Assembly (NCBI GenBank): GCA_019095985.1
Contig: CM032665.1
Coordinates: 42,516,303 to 42,580,302 of the forward strand
Source of the DNA: Streblospio benedicti
Taxonomy: Eukaryota > Annelida > Polychaeta > Spionida > Spionidae
Reading direction: 5' to 3'
DNA length: 64,000 nucleotides
Part shown: piece by piece, positions 46,310 through 58,201 of the stretch
Layout of the letters: every line of letters starts with the position of its first letter
How positions within the stretch are numbered: position 1 is the stretch's first letter
Notes under the pieces: generated by a model
Databases searched by the model: none
Seen by the model: the letters and a program-made list of their open reading frames with translations, nothing else
Told to the model about the DNA's origin: nothing
Made by a program: the position numbers and the translations under genes

Positions 46310-46373
46310 CCGCCATGTTTCTTCATGTTACGTCATCACATAAATCACGTGACACACATAAGAAACATGGCGG
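46310..46373. promoter_or_regulatory. Palindromic YY1-type pair around CRE and E-box
   Basis: A perfect 14-bp inverted repeat, CCGCCATGTTTCTT (46310-46323) and AAGAAACATGGCGG (46360-46373), extends to 17 of 18 bases. The 36-bp spacer holds TTACGTCATCAC (CRE/ATF-like) and ATCACGTGAC (USF-type). The arms match the AAnATGGCGG core bound by YY1. Opposed YY1 sites around CRE and E-box elements suggest a compact bidirectional promoter. A tiny inverted-repeat transposon is the alternative. Confidence 0.5.
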
Positions 46374-47023
46374 ATGCTATGTAAAAGGTCTGTTTCTAAG
46401 TAATGCATATAATTCCAGCAGTATGGGTTCAGATTAAATTATACGCCATTTAACCTGGATACTATTCATAAAGTTACCAGTACACTCCTAGTTTGCACCA
46501 TATGCATCAAAGTCCACAACAGGCCGCAGCAAATGCAATGTGCCACTCTCATTAACTCTCACACCAATGGTCCGAGCGCATGAGTGTATTACACACACTG
46601 CGTACACTGTGTATGCATATTGTATGACTACCGGGAGTTGAGATGTTGTGAAGTAATGCCTTCAAGCTATATATCTCTGTAAATGTGAATATGTGTGTAA
46701 TATTGCAGCCTTGTATAATTATATGCGGCTGCTGTGCACACTGTCTTAATATCCGTGAAGAAAGATCACCGCTGCTGTAAAATGATTTATACGTGTGGAC
46801 ATTCGGCAATGTGTACTGTCCCAAAGGTATTAGATACCATTAGTGATTAACTCTCCTCATAAAGTGGTGGCCTTCTACCCAAGTCACGTGATCCTACAAG
46901 CAATTTAGACTAACTATGCGCTACATTTAGTACATGTGCCCTATATATTTCGCCAGTGTACATAGGACATTATTTTAGTAAATCCACAAGTGTGCACACA
47001 TCTTATGAACATGCATAGGCAGA
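46374..47023. other. Non-coding spacer
   Basis: No gene recognised. A TTCTACCCAAGTCACGTGAT E-box lies at 46872. Confidence 0.35.
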
Positions 47024-47284
47024 TCAAGGGGTTAGGGAGCATCCTCGCGGACATCTTTTTCCACCCAAATACTTCATTTTCACACGAGTGTTGTCGTTTG
47101 TTTGTGTGTGTGTTTTTTGTGTGTTTTTTTTTGTTGGTGGGGAGGGGGGTTGTGTGTGTTTTTGTGTTTTTGTGTGTTTTTTGTTGGGGGGTGGGAGGTG
47201 GTAAACCTTTCTTTAAGATCTCTTGAGTGCGAGACCACTCCACCCCCACCGCTTTCCGCCTCCATGAATCTGAATCTGCCAGTA
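47024..47284 (+). mobile_element. hAT-like MITE expanded by GT-rich repeat
   Basis: Left end CATAGGCAGATCAAGG, right end GAATCTGCCAGTA, with flanks ACATG and ACTTG (4 of 5 match). The family word ATACTTCATTTTCACAC is followed by about 100 bp of TTTGTGTG/GTGTTTTT and G-runs (47095-47200), making the element 261 bp. Confidence 0.8.
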
Positions 47285-47309
47285 ACTTGAACCAACTACA
47301 TAACGTTAC

Positions 47310-47345
47310 ATTACAGAGGTGGTCATTTGATAGAGGTTTCCCTTC
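47310..47345 (+). mobile_element. Pogo-like MITE scrap
   Basis: TTACAGAGGTGGTCATTTGATAGAGGTTTCC retains family words only. Confidence 0.4.
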
Positions 47346-47371
47346 GTAAGCATGCCAATATGAAACTACAG

Positions 47372-47545
47372 TGAGTCAGAGAGGTGCTCACTATACAGGG
47401 TTCCAGTGAGGTACTCCATATACAGGTCTCCCAGCAAGGTGCTCCATGTACAGGGTCCAGTGAGGTTCTCACCGTAAAGGCCTCCTTTGTAAAGTGCTCA
47501 TTGTACAGGGCTCCCAACTCTACACTCTGTATACAAGTCTGTGGA
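47372..47545. repeat. Degenerate 27-bp minisatellite
   Basis: About six units of roughly 26-28 bp follow the pattern GAGGTGCTCAnTATACAGGGTnCCAGT: at about 47379, 47406, 47434, 47460, 47487 and 47515. They differ by about 15-30 percent. The GAGGT...TACAG vocabulary resembles the nearby MITE, from which the repeat may have arisen. Confidence 0.75.
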
Positions 47546-49096
47546 GCGCAGATGCCGCCACGTTATAACGTGAAATGACATTGTGCAGTCCGCTGAGTGC
47601 GCATAATCCGAGACCGCTTCTATGGGGCGACTTTCTGATGGGGTTATGAATACAATATCTCATCATACACATCTTACCATCACTCCGTTTGTTGTAACGT
47701 GGCTTTATGAGATGGTATGTGATGGGTTGCGGCCAGATTGCAGCAGTTCTATAAAGAGAATACGGTTTGAATTTCACGAGAGCCAACGTGGTCTGTGAAT
47801 TTTGAAATGCAGCGATTGTATTAAATGTGTAACTGTGAAACCTGTGCTAAATAAAAATACACTATACATTAATTTGAAAAACCAACATAACTTGGTTCAA
47901 TTTAAGAAGTGGCGAACATAGATTAGTTTGTTCATGAGTCAAAATGTCGAGAACAGAATAGCGGTCTAAGAATGCAACCAGGCACTAAAGATGCTCACTA
48001 GTTTTATTGGTGTATTTACCTTCTATATATTATTATAATATTTAAGATATTAGAACAGTTATCTTGTAAACTATTGTGTCATATTGTACATGTTCTGAGC
48101 GTGTGTGTTTATACTAGGAAATCTGTTCCATTCATCTTTTGTCACAAAGAGGTGCCCTTCTACTAGGGACTGCTCCCCAGAAAGTAATACAGTCGGTCAT
48201 CTGTGCTTTGTACTACAGGACAAACGGACATTGTATATTTGATTATATGTAAATGGGTATGTTCTAAATAGTGTGCTTATATGTTATCATGTGTAGCATG
48301 CATTTGCGTCAGTTAATATACAATGCCGTACAATCCACATAATGCCCAAAAGTGTTAACTTAGAATAGATTCATTGCAATTGCAGAATGTCCTATTAGAG
48401 TAGTACAGGTGCTAATGTATCTAGTAAAACAACAATAATTACATTACAATCATTGCAAACATATATCCGAATATAGCCTTAGATTTGCTTTTAATGGCAA
48501 CTAGCTCATACGCATGGGTTACATTTGCATTCCCATGGAGAAAGTAGCGTGGCCGACAGTAATAAAGCCGAAGGGATACAACAGTATATCGTGTTTTGCA
48601 ATTGTAAAAGCCCTAGTTCACTGTGTTCTATATATACCCCATAAACTATTCATAGGAACAACAGTTCATGTCAAAATGACAGATGTCTGGATCTAAAATG
48701 TGTGGCATTTTCGTGCTGGTATATATTCAAAGAATCGATTTGGTGTCATCCTAAAATTTATATACTACATCATATGGGTAAACATCATATTAATTGTTGA
48801 GTAATTTTAACAGGCTTGCTGGTTCTTTACCTATCTCACAGGGGTAAAGCTGTGGGAGTAACTTGGGGGTTACTCTGGACAACAAAATGGAAGCATATTC
48901 TGTCGATTGAGGTGGTTTTCTGTTGATTATTGAACTTTCTGGTACTACAATTTACTGTTAAGTGAACTGGTATAAACAAAAGTCGTGTATAATTATAGGC
49001 GGCACATATTGAACATATGTTAAACGATTCGATGAGTTCTTAAACTTAAATCTAGTTCTAAAATTGTCATCATGTATAGCCCATAACTCCGGAATT
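47546..49096. other. Non-coding spacer
   Basis: No gene or repeat recognised. The sequence is AT-rich throughout. Confidence 0.35.
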
Positions 49097-49258
49097 CAAC
49101 AACAACAACAACAGCAACAACAGCAACAACAACAACAGCAACAACAGCAGCAGCAGCAACAGCAACAAGAACAACACCAACAGCAGCAGCAGCAACAGCA
49201 ACAACAACAACAAGAGCAACAACAACAACAACAGAAACAGCAACAGCAACAGCAACAA
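49097..49258. repeat. (CAA/CAG)n repeat
   Basis: About 54 triplets of CAA and CAG with rare GAA/AAA/CAC. It lies inside a short plus-strand frame from ATG 49064 to a stop at 49285 that would read as poly-glutamine. The frame has no flanking domain or conserved context, so I treat it as a microsatellite. Confidence 0.9.
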
Positions 49259-49689
49259 AGTTGGGAGTTACATGTTGATGACTGATTTGTGAACTCGTGA
49301 CATGTGTTCAATATATGGAACCTAATTATACAGACCTGTTGTTTACACATACCTACATGTATTCGATGAGCATGAGTTTTAATGCCAGAAATTCAAATGA
49401 TAAAGAAAGCAAAATGTGAATCGACGGAACATGCCTTCATTTTGGGGGGGTGTAATTCCCAAGCTACCCTCACGCCTTTACCCCTGTAGGCCTGGCTCTC
49501 TGACTGGTTTGCGGTGTACGGTAGGCAGACCACCAGCCACACAGATACTTTAATCACACAGACAATTGCCGATTAGACAATTCAACAAACCCCATGATCC
49601 ACCATTACTCATCCCCCTTTTTAAACTAAAATCCCTCCCAAAACTTAAGCCCGCTTCCATGAATTGTGCAACTCGAGGGCCAGACAAAT
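49259..49689. other. Non-coding spacer
   Basis: Nothing recognised. Confidence 0.35.
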
Positions 49690-49970
49690 GACTGGCGATG
49701 ATTTAGGATTTAAAACTGCAATTTGAATAGGCAGCCGGCGAGTAATCGTGCTTGCGCACAACACAGCGTGCTCGGCTCGACGGGCCACAGCCCGGAACAT
49801 TCATCACCCGTCCACGGCGGGGGAGGGGGCTGGGGCCCTCCGGGGGCTGGTCGTGGGCGGACATCACGTGGGAGTCATCGGCAACAACATGACACCGCCT
49901 CATTTTGCGCTGCACACCTGGGCATTCGTCTTGCCGGTCATTCGAGCCGGCTTAAAGGTGTTAACTGTTA
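49690..49970. promoter_or_regulatory. CpG- and GC-rich block
   Basis: It contains AGCCGGCGAGTAATCGTGC, CGGCTCGACGGGCCACAGC, CGGCGGGGGAGGGGGCTGGG (Sp/KLF-type) and ATCACGTGGGAG (E-box). Overlapping frames exist on both strands because stops are rare in GC-rich DNA, but none shows a domain. A CpG-island-like regulatory element is the best reading. Confidence 0.35.
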
Positions 49971-50190
49971 TTAATGGTTGCTTTAATGTAAACTTGGTTT
50001 TATGGCTGCTGGGGGACTTGGAGTAGAGTGGATTGTTGTTGTTGTTGAGTGTTGTGTTTGCTTAAAGCTTGTTTGATTGGTAAGTCTTGGGAATATGCCA
50101 TTTTTAGTTCCTGGTTGAACTGGACGTGTCTCTGGGGTTCCAGCCTTGTTATTGTGGGCTAATCGGCCTACCCGAGAATAACCATCGATG

Positions 50191-50372
50191 TGCGGTAGAA
50201 CCTCTATATTAGGGCCATCTTTGGAACCAGTGCTAGGTAGTCTCAATAGAGAGGTGGTCTCCATACAGAGGTTCCTTTTCCTAACTTAAATAAGGTTTGG
50301 GACTGTGTAAAGCGGTCTTCTTATAGAGGTGGTCTCAATAGAGAGGTGGTCTTAATTAGAGGTTATACTGCA
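50191..50372 (+). mobile_element. Pogo-like MITE
   Basis: Left end TGCGGTAGAACCTCTATATT, right end TTAGAGGTTATACTGCA. The body is complete and in standard order. Confidence 0.85.
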
Positions 50373-51169
50373 TTGTACAGGCGTGTGGACTTTTGGAGTA
50401 GGTGCGGGGTTTCGTGAGCGGGCTGCAGAAGCGTAGGCGAGTGACCTAGTTCTGATGACCACTTGTGTATAGGCGAGCGCATGTGTACATCTTACAAGTG
50501 TGCACCTGGTACCATCGAGTTTATGAAAATTCATTCAGCTCAGCAACATGTTGTCCTGGGTACCGTTGGGTTGCTGTGGGGATTGGAGGGGGCGGGGAGG
50601 AGCTGCAAAGTCTGTATCAGAGGAAATAGTGAAAGGAGGAGAGTGGTTGGTGAATTGCTGGTGTTATGTATGTATAGCCCATGTAGAATGAGAAATGTAG
50701 ATGGGTTTGTGGCACGTTGAATATTTTTTTGCGGTCCTCTAAAATTGGCATACAGTGAATACAAGCAGGGTTTTCTATCTATTGGAAGTCATGCAGATAG
50801 CAATGGGGGGTGTTTAAACGTGGACATATCAAGACTACTTAAACTCACAGACGTTTTTTTAAATGTGACGGGAGCCTTCCAGAATGCTGCTATACGCTGT
50901 AAACTAACATAACATATTGTAATAACATGACAGCATTGTGAAATCATATTATAGTTCATCTCATTATCGGATAAGTGTTGCTACATCCCTATACAAACCA
51001 CACGAGAAAAAAACATCTAATCTGCCAGCACATACATGTATACATACCGAAAGCAGCATACCAAGGCCCACTTTAGTGAGACATTATAACATCCTCATGA
51101 AAGCCCCCAACAGCGTGCCCTCAGCCACATCCAATTTCACATCATGGTCATAAAACCATCGGCTAATTC
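50373..51169. other. Non-coding spacer
   Basis: A TAGGCGAGTG / TAGGCGAGCGCATG local repeat lies at 50435-50483. No gene is recognised. Confidence 0.35.
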
Positions 51170-51520
51170 TGCTGCAGCAGCGCACATAGACACTAGCGGT
51201 CCCCAATATCTCAGCTAACCACTTGACCTGACGAGACAAAGCGGTTGCCCTTAGACCAGCTTAATTCAATAAGCCATAAACAATGCAATTTAACTGCTCC
51301 AGGCCCGATCCGGAGAGCACGCATCCTTTGAGTATGTCCTGGAGCCCCCACATGTTATTGGTTTACGCTGAAAGCCGCGACGTCCCATCGCTGCAATCCC
51401 TGGCATTCGCTGTTTGTGGACATAATATAATAAATGCAATTTGTCAGTCGGCCATGTTGCCATATAATAAATTGCATTTGTCCCGATGAAATCCCATAAA
51501 ATATTCAATAAACATTATTT
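51170..51520. promoter_or_regulatory. Balanced block with repeated TGCAATTT/TTGCATTTG sites
   Basis: TAATAAATGCAATTTGTC (about 51428) and TAATAAATTGCATTTGTC (about 51466) are near-direct repeats about 37 bp apart that hold the same core in opposite orientation. GGCCATGTTGCC (YY1-like) lies between, and a third ACAATGCAATTTAAC is at about 51280. POU- or C/EBP-type binding is possible. No coding frame is present. Confidence 0.35.
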
Positions 51521-52660
51521 TCATTCATACGCACTTGTCGCTTATTCGTTTAGTGCTTGGAATAACGTGTGATGTGTGTGTGTTTGTTTGTTGGGCCTGG
51601 ATTGGGCTTGGGGGTTTGCTGTTTGTCTGTGGTGCCAAAATGTTACACTTTGTGTCCAGCAGACACTTTTTGTCCTACTTTTCTCACCACTTTGACTTCC
51701 ATGCTCAATTCTGATTGGTTTAGCGCCGTGCGATGCTGGCTTATCTTGCCACTATGTGACTTGGAAATTTTATAGTGACTTTTCTGTGCTCATTGACATA
51801 ATAAAGTGGTGAGAAAGAGCAATGGTATGTTTTAATGGTGGTCAGGTCACTCATGACGCTCACTCGTGCAAGCAAAGATACCACTCGTGTATAGAGATAG
51901 GGTGATCTCACCACTAAAACGTACTATTATCCATATAGGTCTCCTATTTGCCATTTTAATTTGCACCTTAAGCGTTTCACATAATATGTTCCCATTGTCG
52001 TTTAACAATAATTGTTGTAAATGTCTAATAAGTGTGGTGTTTCATATAGTGATGTATTACATTGCACGGTTTCATTAATGGTGATGTATGAAATGTGATG
52101 TTTCAAATCATGATGTTTCAAATCATGGCAGTTCACATTGGGATGTTTTGACATACTGAACTTTTAGCATACTAATTATGGACAATTTTCAAGTCTCCCA
52201 GATAAATTCACGCAAGATTTAACACCACCACCACCACACACACACACACAACACACAACACACACACACACACACACACAAAAACACACAAATTTGTTTG
52301 AAAAATTTTCATGCCCAAGCCCCCCGATTTTTAACCCACCACCACCACCCCACCACCCCAAAGAGCAAATAAAAACTGGTAACCCCTTAACAGAGTTGTC
52401 TAAAAAGTTGTCTAAATACAAACTCTCTTGTTACTAGACAAAGGGTGACAGGATATGTATACGTCATGTGGGCCGTCGGCCGGCAGTCTTGAGGGGGTGG
52501 CGGGTGTATTTTTGTCCTTTGTGCCTCGTTCAAAGTGGTAGACGGAAGTGATGCTTCCGAAGCACTCCCCCACCCCTAGTAAGTCATCAATGAGACATAC
52601 AATTCCAAGTAGTGTGCTCGAACTGAAGGAGGGTCTCATCGGCTTGTTTGATGTCTTATA
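51521..52660. other. Non-coding spacer
   Basis: A (CA)n tract with interruptions lies at 52225-52290. The repeated word GATGTTTCAAATCATG occurs at 52098-52130. No gene is recognised. Confidence 0.35.
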
Positions 52661-52838
52661 TACTGTAGAGATGTCACCTCTGTAAAGAGACCATCTCAGT
52701 GATAAGACCACTCTTCAAGGTCCCAAAGTTCAATGAAGAAACAGGTGTAGACCTGCATAGAGGAACCACCTCTGTATTTAGGGAATTGGAGGACAGTGCC
52801 ATGGGTGGTTTTAATAGAGAGGTGCTATGGCATACAGG
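52661..52838 (-). mobile_element. Old pogo-like MITE, reverse
   Basis: TACTGTAGAGATGTCACCTC starts it on the plus strand. TAAGACCACTCTTCAAGGTCCCAAAG corresponds to the reversed GGACCGTGAAAAGTGGTCTTA core, and TAATAGAGAGGTGCTATGGC ends it. It is co-linear but clearly diverged. Confidence 0.6.
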
Positions 52839-54112
52839 ATATAATAACATCCTTTTGTAACAAATAGGCGTATTACTAAGGCATTATATATTCACTGTGA
52901 GCGTGCATGTCGATCATAAACTGGAATCTACGCATGCACAGAGATGGGGGCTGGCTTTGAAACTTGTGACATGTTGATTAATGATTTAACACTGGTATAT
53001 GCTTGTATGACTGTTAATGTTTTCTTCCATAAACTAAGCAAATGACAACTATAATATAAACGATTAAACAAGAAGGCAAACAAACAAAAAGAGTAGCAAT
53101 ACAACGCTAGTACCCTACGTGAAAAAAAATCTTATTTTCATATCAGAATTCCACTATTTTCTTTTTTAAATGTGGCATTAAAAAGATACACAACAGATTT
53201 CACACATTGATTTTTATTATGATATTATGATTTACATTCACAATATATAATAAATATCATTTTATGTCATATATAAGTAACATTTGTTTAGATATGATAT
53301 AATATTTGAATAAATAATGGGGAATACTGTGTAGATATTCTTCAATTATGTCACACATCTGATGTTTGTTTTTTTTTTTTGTTTGTTTGTTTGTTTTTTT
53401 TGTCTTTTTGTTTTTTGTTCACTGTTCCACTTTTCCAAAGCGTGACAAAATGTAGATCATCCCGTACGCACCACACTAATAATAATAGTATTTGAGCTCG
53501 GAAAAATGGTGTCCACATGAGGTTCAGTGCAGTTTTGTCAACTGGAAACAGAATCATAAATGCCAGGCATCTCAGATCACTGGAAAATGCTCGATTACCT
53601 CACAGAGTAGTATCCATGGTTACGCACTAACATGGTAGCCTCCATGCACTGGGGCTCAGAAGACCAGATGGTCGATAATGTGTGGAGCTATTTTTTCTAT
53701 GGGAATGGAAGCAATGTGAATCTGTCCAGTATATATCTTTAGGTGGGTGGTGGGTGGGAAGACAGCTGGATAAGTAGACTATGGCAGGTCGCGGTTTCGG
53801 CAAACGCTGGGGGCATGCAGCAGCAGAATAGAACAAAAGAGGCAAGTGGGGAATGCAATTCAAATGGCCAATCTGTTGCTTTTGTTTTGTTTTTTTCTGG
53901 GTTTTTTTTGTTTTTTTTGTTTTTTTTTGCTTTTTTCTTTCTTTTTTTCCCTTTTTTGTAAGAGGTGACGTGGGTTGAGTGCCCGTGGTATCTACTCATA
54001 GGCGTGTACAGTGTACAAGTATTCCACCTGTGACACATGAATATAGAGCTTTTTCAGTTCTGTAAAGCTAGGGGCGCGACCGGCAGTGCACACATTTTGG
54101 CAGTACTACGGG
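52839..54112. other. Spacer with T-rich tracts
   Basis: (GTTT)n/T-runs at 53367-53420 and T-rich sequence at 53880-53958. No gene is recognised. Confidence 0.4.
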
Positions 54113-54342
<230 letters not shown>

Positions 54343-54397
54343 GGGGTTTTGTATGCACGATCGATGTTGGACGTGAAAAAAAATATGACAAAGTAAT

Positions 54398-54435
54398 TTG
54401 GTGCGCCCCCTACCCCCACACCTGGATCTGCCTAT
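54398..54435 (-). mobile_element. hAT-like MITE left-end fragment, reversed
   Basis: GGTGCGCCCCCTACC followed by CACCTGGATCTGCCTATG matches the reversed left end. It lies right beside the GTT microsatellite, which may have grown inside the element. Confidence 0.6.
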
Positions 54436-54586
54436 GGCAGTAGAGATTCAGTGTGGAGGCAGTACTGCCAGTTGTGCCCTACACTTAAGGCACATGTGTG
54501 CCGTCACAGGGCCGTGTTTAACTATTGATGAGCCCATTTGCATATTGCGCACAAACTGGCATCCATCATATTTGCACATTAATTGC

Positions 54587-54655
54587 CCCGTAGTGTACTA
54601 ACTCTCTGATGGCGCCTGATATCAGGAGCCGGGGGTTCAAGCCCATCACGCGGGA
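54587..54655 (+). repeat. Possible tRNA-derived SINE scrap
   Basis: GCCGGGGGTTCAAGCCCATC contains a good B-box (GGTTCAAGCCC-type). The preceding CCTGATATCAGG could be an anticodon-arm stem. There is no clear A box or acceptor pairing. Confidence 0.3.
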
Positions 54656-54693
54656 TTTCAGTGCCGAGATATCGCTAGAAATATAGATACAAT

Positions 54694-54811
54694 TACAGTA
54701 GAAGGCCGTTATCTCCACATTGCTTATCTCGAATTTTCCATCTCGAATAATGGCTATATCGAACATTTTAATGGCGTCCCTACATAATCGAGATAACACG
54801 TTTATACTGTA
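54694..54811 (+). mobile_element. Second pogo-like MITE family
   Basis: Left end TACAGTAGAAGGCCGTTATC and right end GAGATAACACGTTTATACTGTA are inverted repeats in a TA target. The interior has TTATCTCGAATTTTCCATC and TCTCGAATAATGGC. The 118-bp element shares the CAGTA start but not the body of the GGTGGTCTC family. Confidence 0.7.
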
Positions 54812-55763
54812 CGGAAGTGTGTCAATCGATTTGTTCGACATTGCTGTACTTACGGAGAGGGGTGCTGATATCTTGCACTCATGCACGCACTCACGCACTC
54901 TTGTGTGTAATCATGCGCACCTCCTGGAGTGCCAAATCCATATTGTCAAAATAAGAGTGCGAGGCAACCATGGACATGTGATGTGATATATCATTGAGAT
55001 TTATCACACAATAGTTCCATATGAAATAAACCCCGTGGTTTCTTCTGATTTCTTTCTGTCTTTGTTTTCTTAAACTACCAGAGGGGTGTTTTTAATTTTT
55101 TACACGGGCGATGAGTGGTTAATGTTAATATCAATCTCAATACACACAGAGTCATCATATAAAGTAAATATGAAAACTACAAAAATGCCCGTTTTATATT
55201 CACATTGTAAAACTCGAACCCAGCATCACCCCAAAACTCAGTGACTGCCAAAGGGCCCTTTAAACAACGCATAAACATGAGGCTACAAAAAGCTCTTGAA
55301 ATAGCATGGCACGTTTATGAATCCGGTCCTAGATTGGCTTCTTTGGCCTTGTTTGTGAGTGCTACTTTGTTCGCCTGATTGGAATACGATTTTGACTTGA
55401 AGATGTACTGAATCTTAGCGCCTTGCATTTCAACTTCTATTGTAGTATGTTTGGATATGTATCATTCAAGAATTAAAAGTTGGTAATGCATGTGCAAATC
55501 CCTATGTGCGATGCTGTTTGTTATGAGTCTCGTCCTGTGATCAAGGCCGTTGATACCACCGAAAATTCAGAGATACTTTTTTAGTAAATATTTATTTCTA
55601 AATACATTGTAGCAGTTAAAATTAACTCAATATGGAATTAAAAGTATGCAGTTTCGGATGTTAACTGTAAATGAGGGGGTGGAGTAATGTTAGACACTCT
55701 GTTCTGCCATGCATGACTCAACGATGTTCTAGCGACGCTATGCTCTCTGATCACTTTTGATTT
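54812..55763. other. Non-coding spacer
   Basis: No gene recognised. Confidence 0.35.
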
Positions 55764-55772
55764 AGCTGCTCC

Positions 55773-55817
<45 letters not shown>

Positions 55818-55957
55818 CTCTGTTGCTGTTGCTGCTGCTGCTGTTTCTGTTGTTGTTGCTGTTGCTGCTACTGCTGCTGCTGTTGCTGTTGTCGTTGTCG
55901 CTGTCGCTGTCGCTGTTGTTGTTGTTGTCGTTGTCATTGTCGTTGTTGTTGTTGTTG
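55764..55957. repeat. (CTG/TTG)n interrupted repeat
   Basis: About 190 bp of CTG, TTG and CGT triplets, heavily interrupted. The Leu-rich and Thr/Ala-rich frames are artefacts. Confidence 0.93.
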
Positions 55958-56275
55958 GCATTGTCATTTTAATTGAATGTCTTTAAAAATGGACACCGCA
56001 TCACTCAACATCTCACATCTCACCCCATGCCGGTGTCCTGTGCACCGGCCCTCCTCCTCCTCACGAGTATGAGCTGAGAAGATAACAGCCGTGGCTGCCG
56101 CCGCATCCATCCCGCTCCATCATCATCAGGTGCATCGTCCGTCTTGCTCTGTCCGCCAGGCCCGTAATAACCCATTGCATTGTCACAGCTGGATTAGCCG
56201 AGGGGGGCGGGGCTGCTGTCAAGGACGTGCTCTTCTATTAGCACGACGCCGTGATCGGTTTATTATGTACATGTC
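55958..56275. promoter_or_regulatory. CpG-rich block before a MITE
   Basis: 56060-56260 contains GGCTGCCGCCGCATCC, CATTGCATTGTCACAG (Sox-type CATTGT), GGATTAG and GGGGGGCGGGGC (Sp/KLF-type). There is no coding evidence. A pogo-like MITE begins right at its edge. Confidence 0.35.
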
Positions 56276-56451
56276 TACAGTAGAACTTCTCCATTAGGAC
56301 CACCTTTGGGACCAGTGTTATGTGGTCTCTATAGAGGGGTTGTCTCTATACAGAGGTTTTTTGTTAACTTTAACCATGGAACCATGAAAAGTGATCCTAT
56401 TATACAGGTGGTCTCAATAGAGAGACGGTCCTAATTGGCGGTTTTACTGTA
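56276..56451 (+). mobile_element. Pogo-like MITE
   Basis: Left end TACAGTAGAACTTCTCC, right end TGGCGGTTTTACTGTA, in a TA target. Confidence 0.85.
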
Positions 56452-56481
56452 CATGTACATTTGTATTTAAGATTTAGTTTT

Positions 56482-56557
56482 CATAGTGGTCTTTTTAGTG
56501 GTCTTATTATGAAGGTGGTCTCAATAGAGAGGTGGTCTCAATTGGAGGTGCTACTTT
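56482..56557 (+). mobile_element. Pogo-like MITE, right half only
   Basis: AGTGGTCTTATTATGAAGGTGG through ATTGGAGGTGCTACTTTA matches the right half of the family, 30 bp after the preceding full copy. A partial duplication of that copy or a second insertion would both fit. Confidence 0.75.
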
Positions 56558-57732
56558 ATTTGTATATGTACTTGTGATTGTGATTTAGCTACATGACGTG
56601 TTCAAGTTATATGCAGTGCTCAAGTTAATGCCACCAAAAATCATTTATTATTATTCACTAAACAAATATTTATTCACCCTGTAATATATAGGTTTCTCCA
56701 CTACGGGCATGCTACCTTAAAATTGGAGAACGGCATGTGAATGGATGGTGCCAAATAACTTTATGTGTTGATGTTCAGGAGTAGGCATCTGTTCTGGTCA
56801 CTGTGCATCCCGAGGGGGGAGGGGGCATTTTTGGTCCAATTTGACGATATGGAAAGCTGACAAAAAGATTGTATTGACTTTTTCTTCCTCCAGAAATTGT
56901 GATCTTACACCAAAATCGACTGCTTTAAAAAGGTATTTTCAAGTTCATAGGACACAATGTCATCCATACAAGTGATATTGCTACACCCACTCCCTTCCAC
57001 CACCACTCTACACCCCTCCACGGGGTAAAGCCAAAACCGTTCACAGAAATGCTCCCTGTACAGGCAGCACAAGTCTACATCTGTATAAAACAAAAACATA
57101 CAGCTAATACACATGGGACAGGTGGCCACTTTGTGGGCTCGGTAGCTAGCAGGAGTGAGCTATCAGGTGGGGAGCTAGCCTTGATGCCTGCCCGAACTAG
57201 ATGTCAGATGCATGTAATATGAAATTCCTGGATCTACATAACTACAATAAGCATATGAGATTTAGTTTTTACCTATTTGCATTTTCTTTAAAAAACACAA
57301 AATGTTATCCACTTTGGTGCTGTGGTATGCATATTAGGTGGCTAGTGATAATCAAAGTGTTGAATAAAGAAAGGGTGTCCATGAATATCTGATACATGTA
57401 TACCCCTAAAAAACCCAAAACATCTGCATTAAATATTTTCGGTTTAGAATTTCCTGGGCCATACAAATGGCTCTATTTCATTACTGCGTTGAGACAATGA
57501 TGTGAAAAAAGTTTTTAAAATGGGTAACAACAGTGTCTTCTTTTATGCTCTGCAATTAGTATAATTGATCTACTCTCGTTATTATAGTTTTTATTTCCTA
57601 TAGAACTGACCCTATCCCTGGATGTTTTCAGATTATTTTGAATTGAATATTACCAATAATTGCAGCTTGTTTACCAGCATTTCACTAACGTGTCGAACAC
57701 TACAGACTCAATAATATCAATTTGTCTACATT
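56558..57732. other. Non-coding spacer
   Basis: AT-rich, no gene recognised. Confidence 0.35.
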
Positions 57733-58200
57733 TTTATTCACAAAAAATGAACTTTTTCCATTCCTTTCATATCATATAAGAAGTAAGTAAGTAAGTATGA
57801 AGTTAAATATTCTATTGTTTAGATAATCCAATTAGAACGTAAATGGGAACAGATGGTAATACTCTGTTCCTCTAAGCACAAAAAATGAATATAAACAATA
57901 AAAGTGGGGATTTTACAAATATTTCATTGTATGACATTGTATTCCATTCCATTCACATCATATAAGAAGTAAGTAAGTATGAAAAGTAGACTCATGTTTA
58001 TGGGTACTGTGTGGAAAATAGTGGGTAATATATGTAACTAAAGGATTAGATAAAAACTATAACGACTGTGTTTTGCAAATATGGTTTTATTTGATCAAAA
58101 ATGATTATTGCAGGTGAGTTTTATTAGCATTAATTCAGAGAAAATTGTGATGTAAAGTTTTCTAATCGTGTATTAAACGTTGTCCGCTGGACGGGCTAAC
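57733..58200. repeat. Locally duplicated AT-rich spacer
   Basis: CCATTCCTTTCATATCATATAAGAAGTAAGTAAGT (57758) recurs at 57945-57979. AGCACAAAAAATGAATATAA (57876) recurs at 58206 just before the degenerate exon copy. These short duplications show repeated local rearrangement next to the gene downstream. Confidence 0.65.
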
Positions 58201-58201
58201 T

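Noticed and set aside
49064-49285. Poly-glutamine protein frame
   Set aside because: The 73-residue frame is almost entirely the CAA/CAG repeat, with no domain, splice partner or codon evidence outside it.
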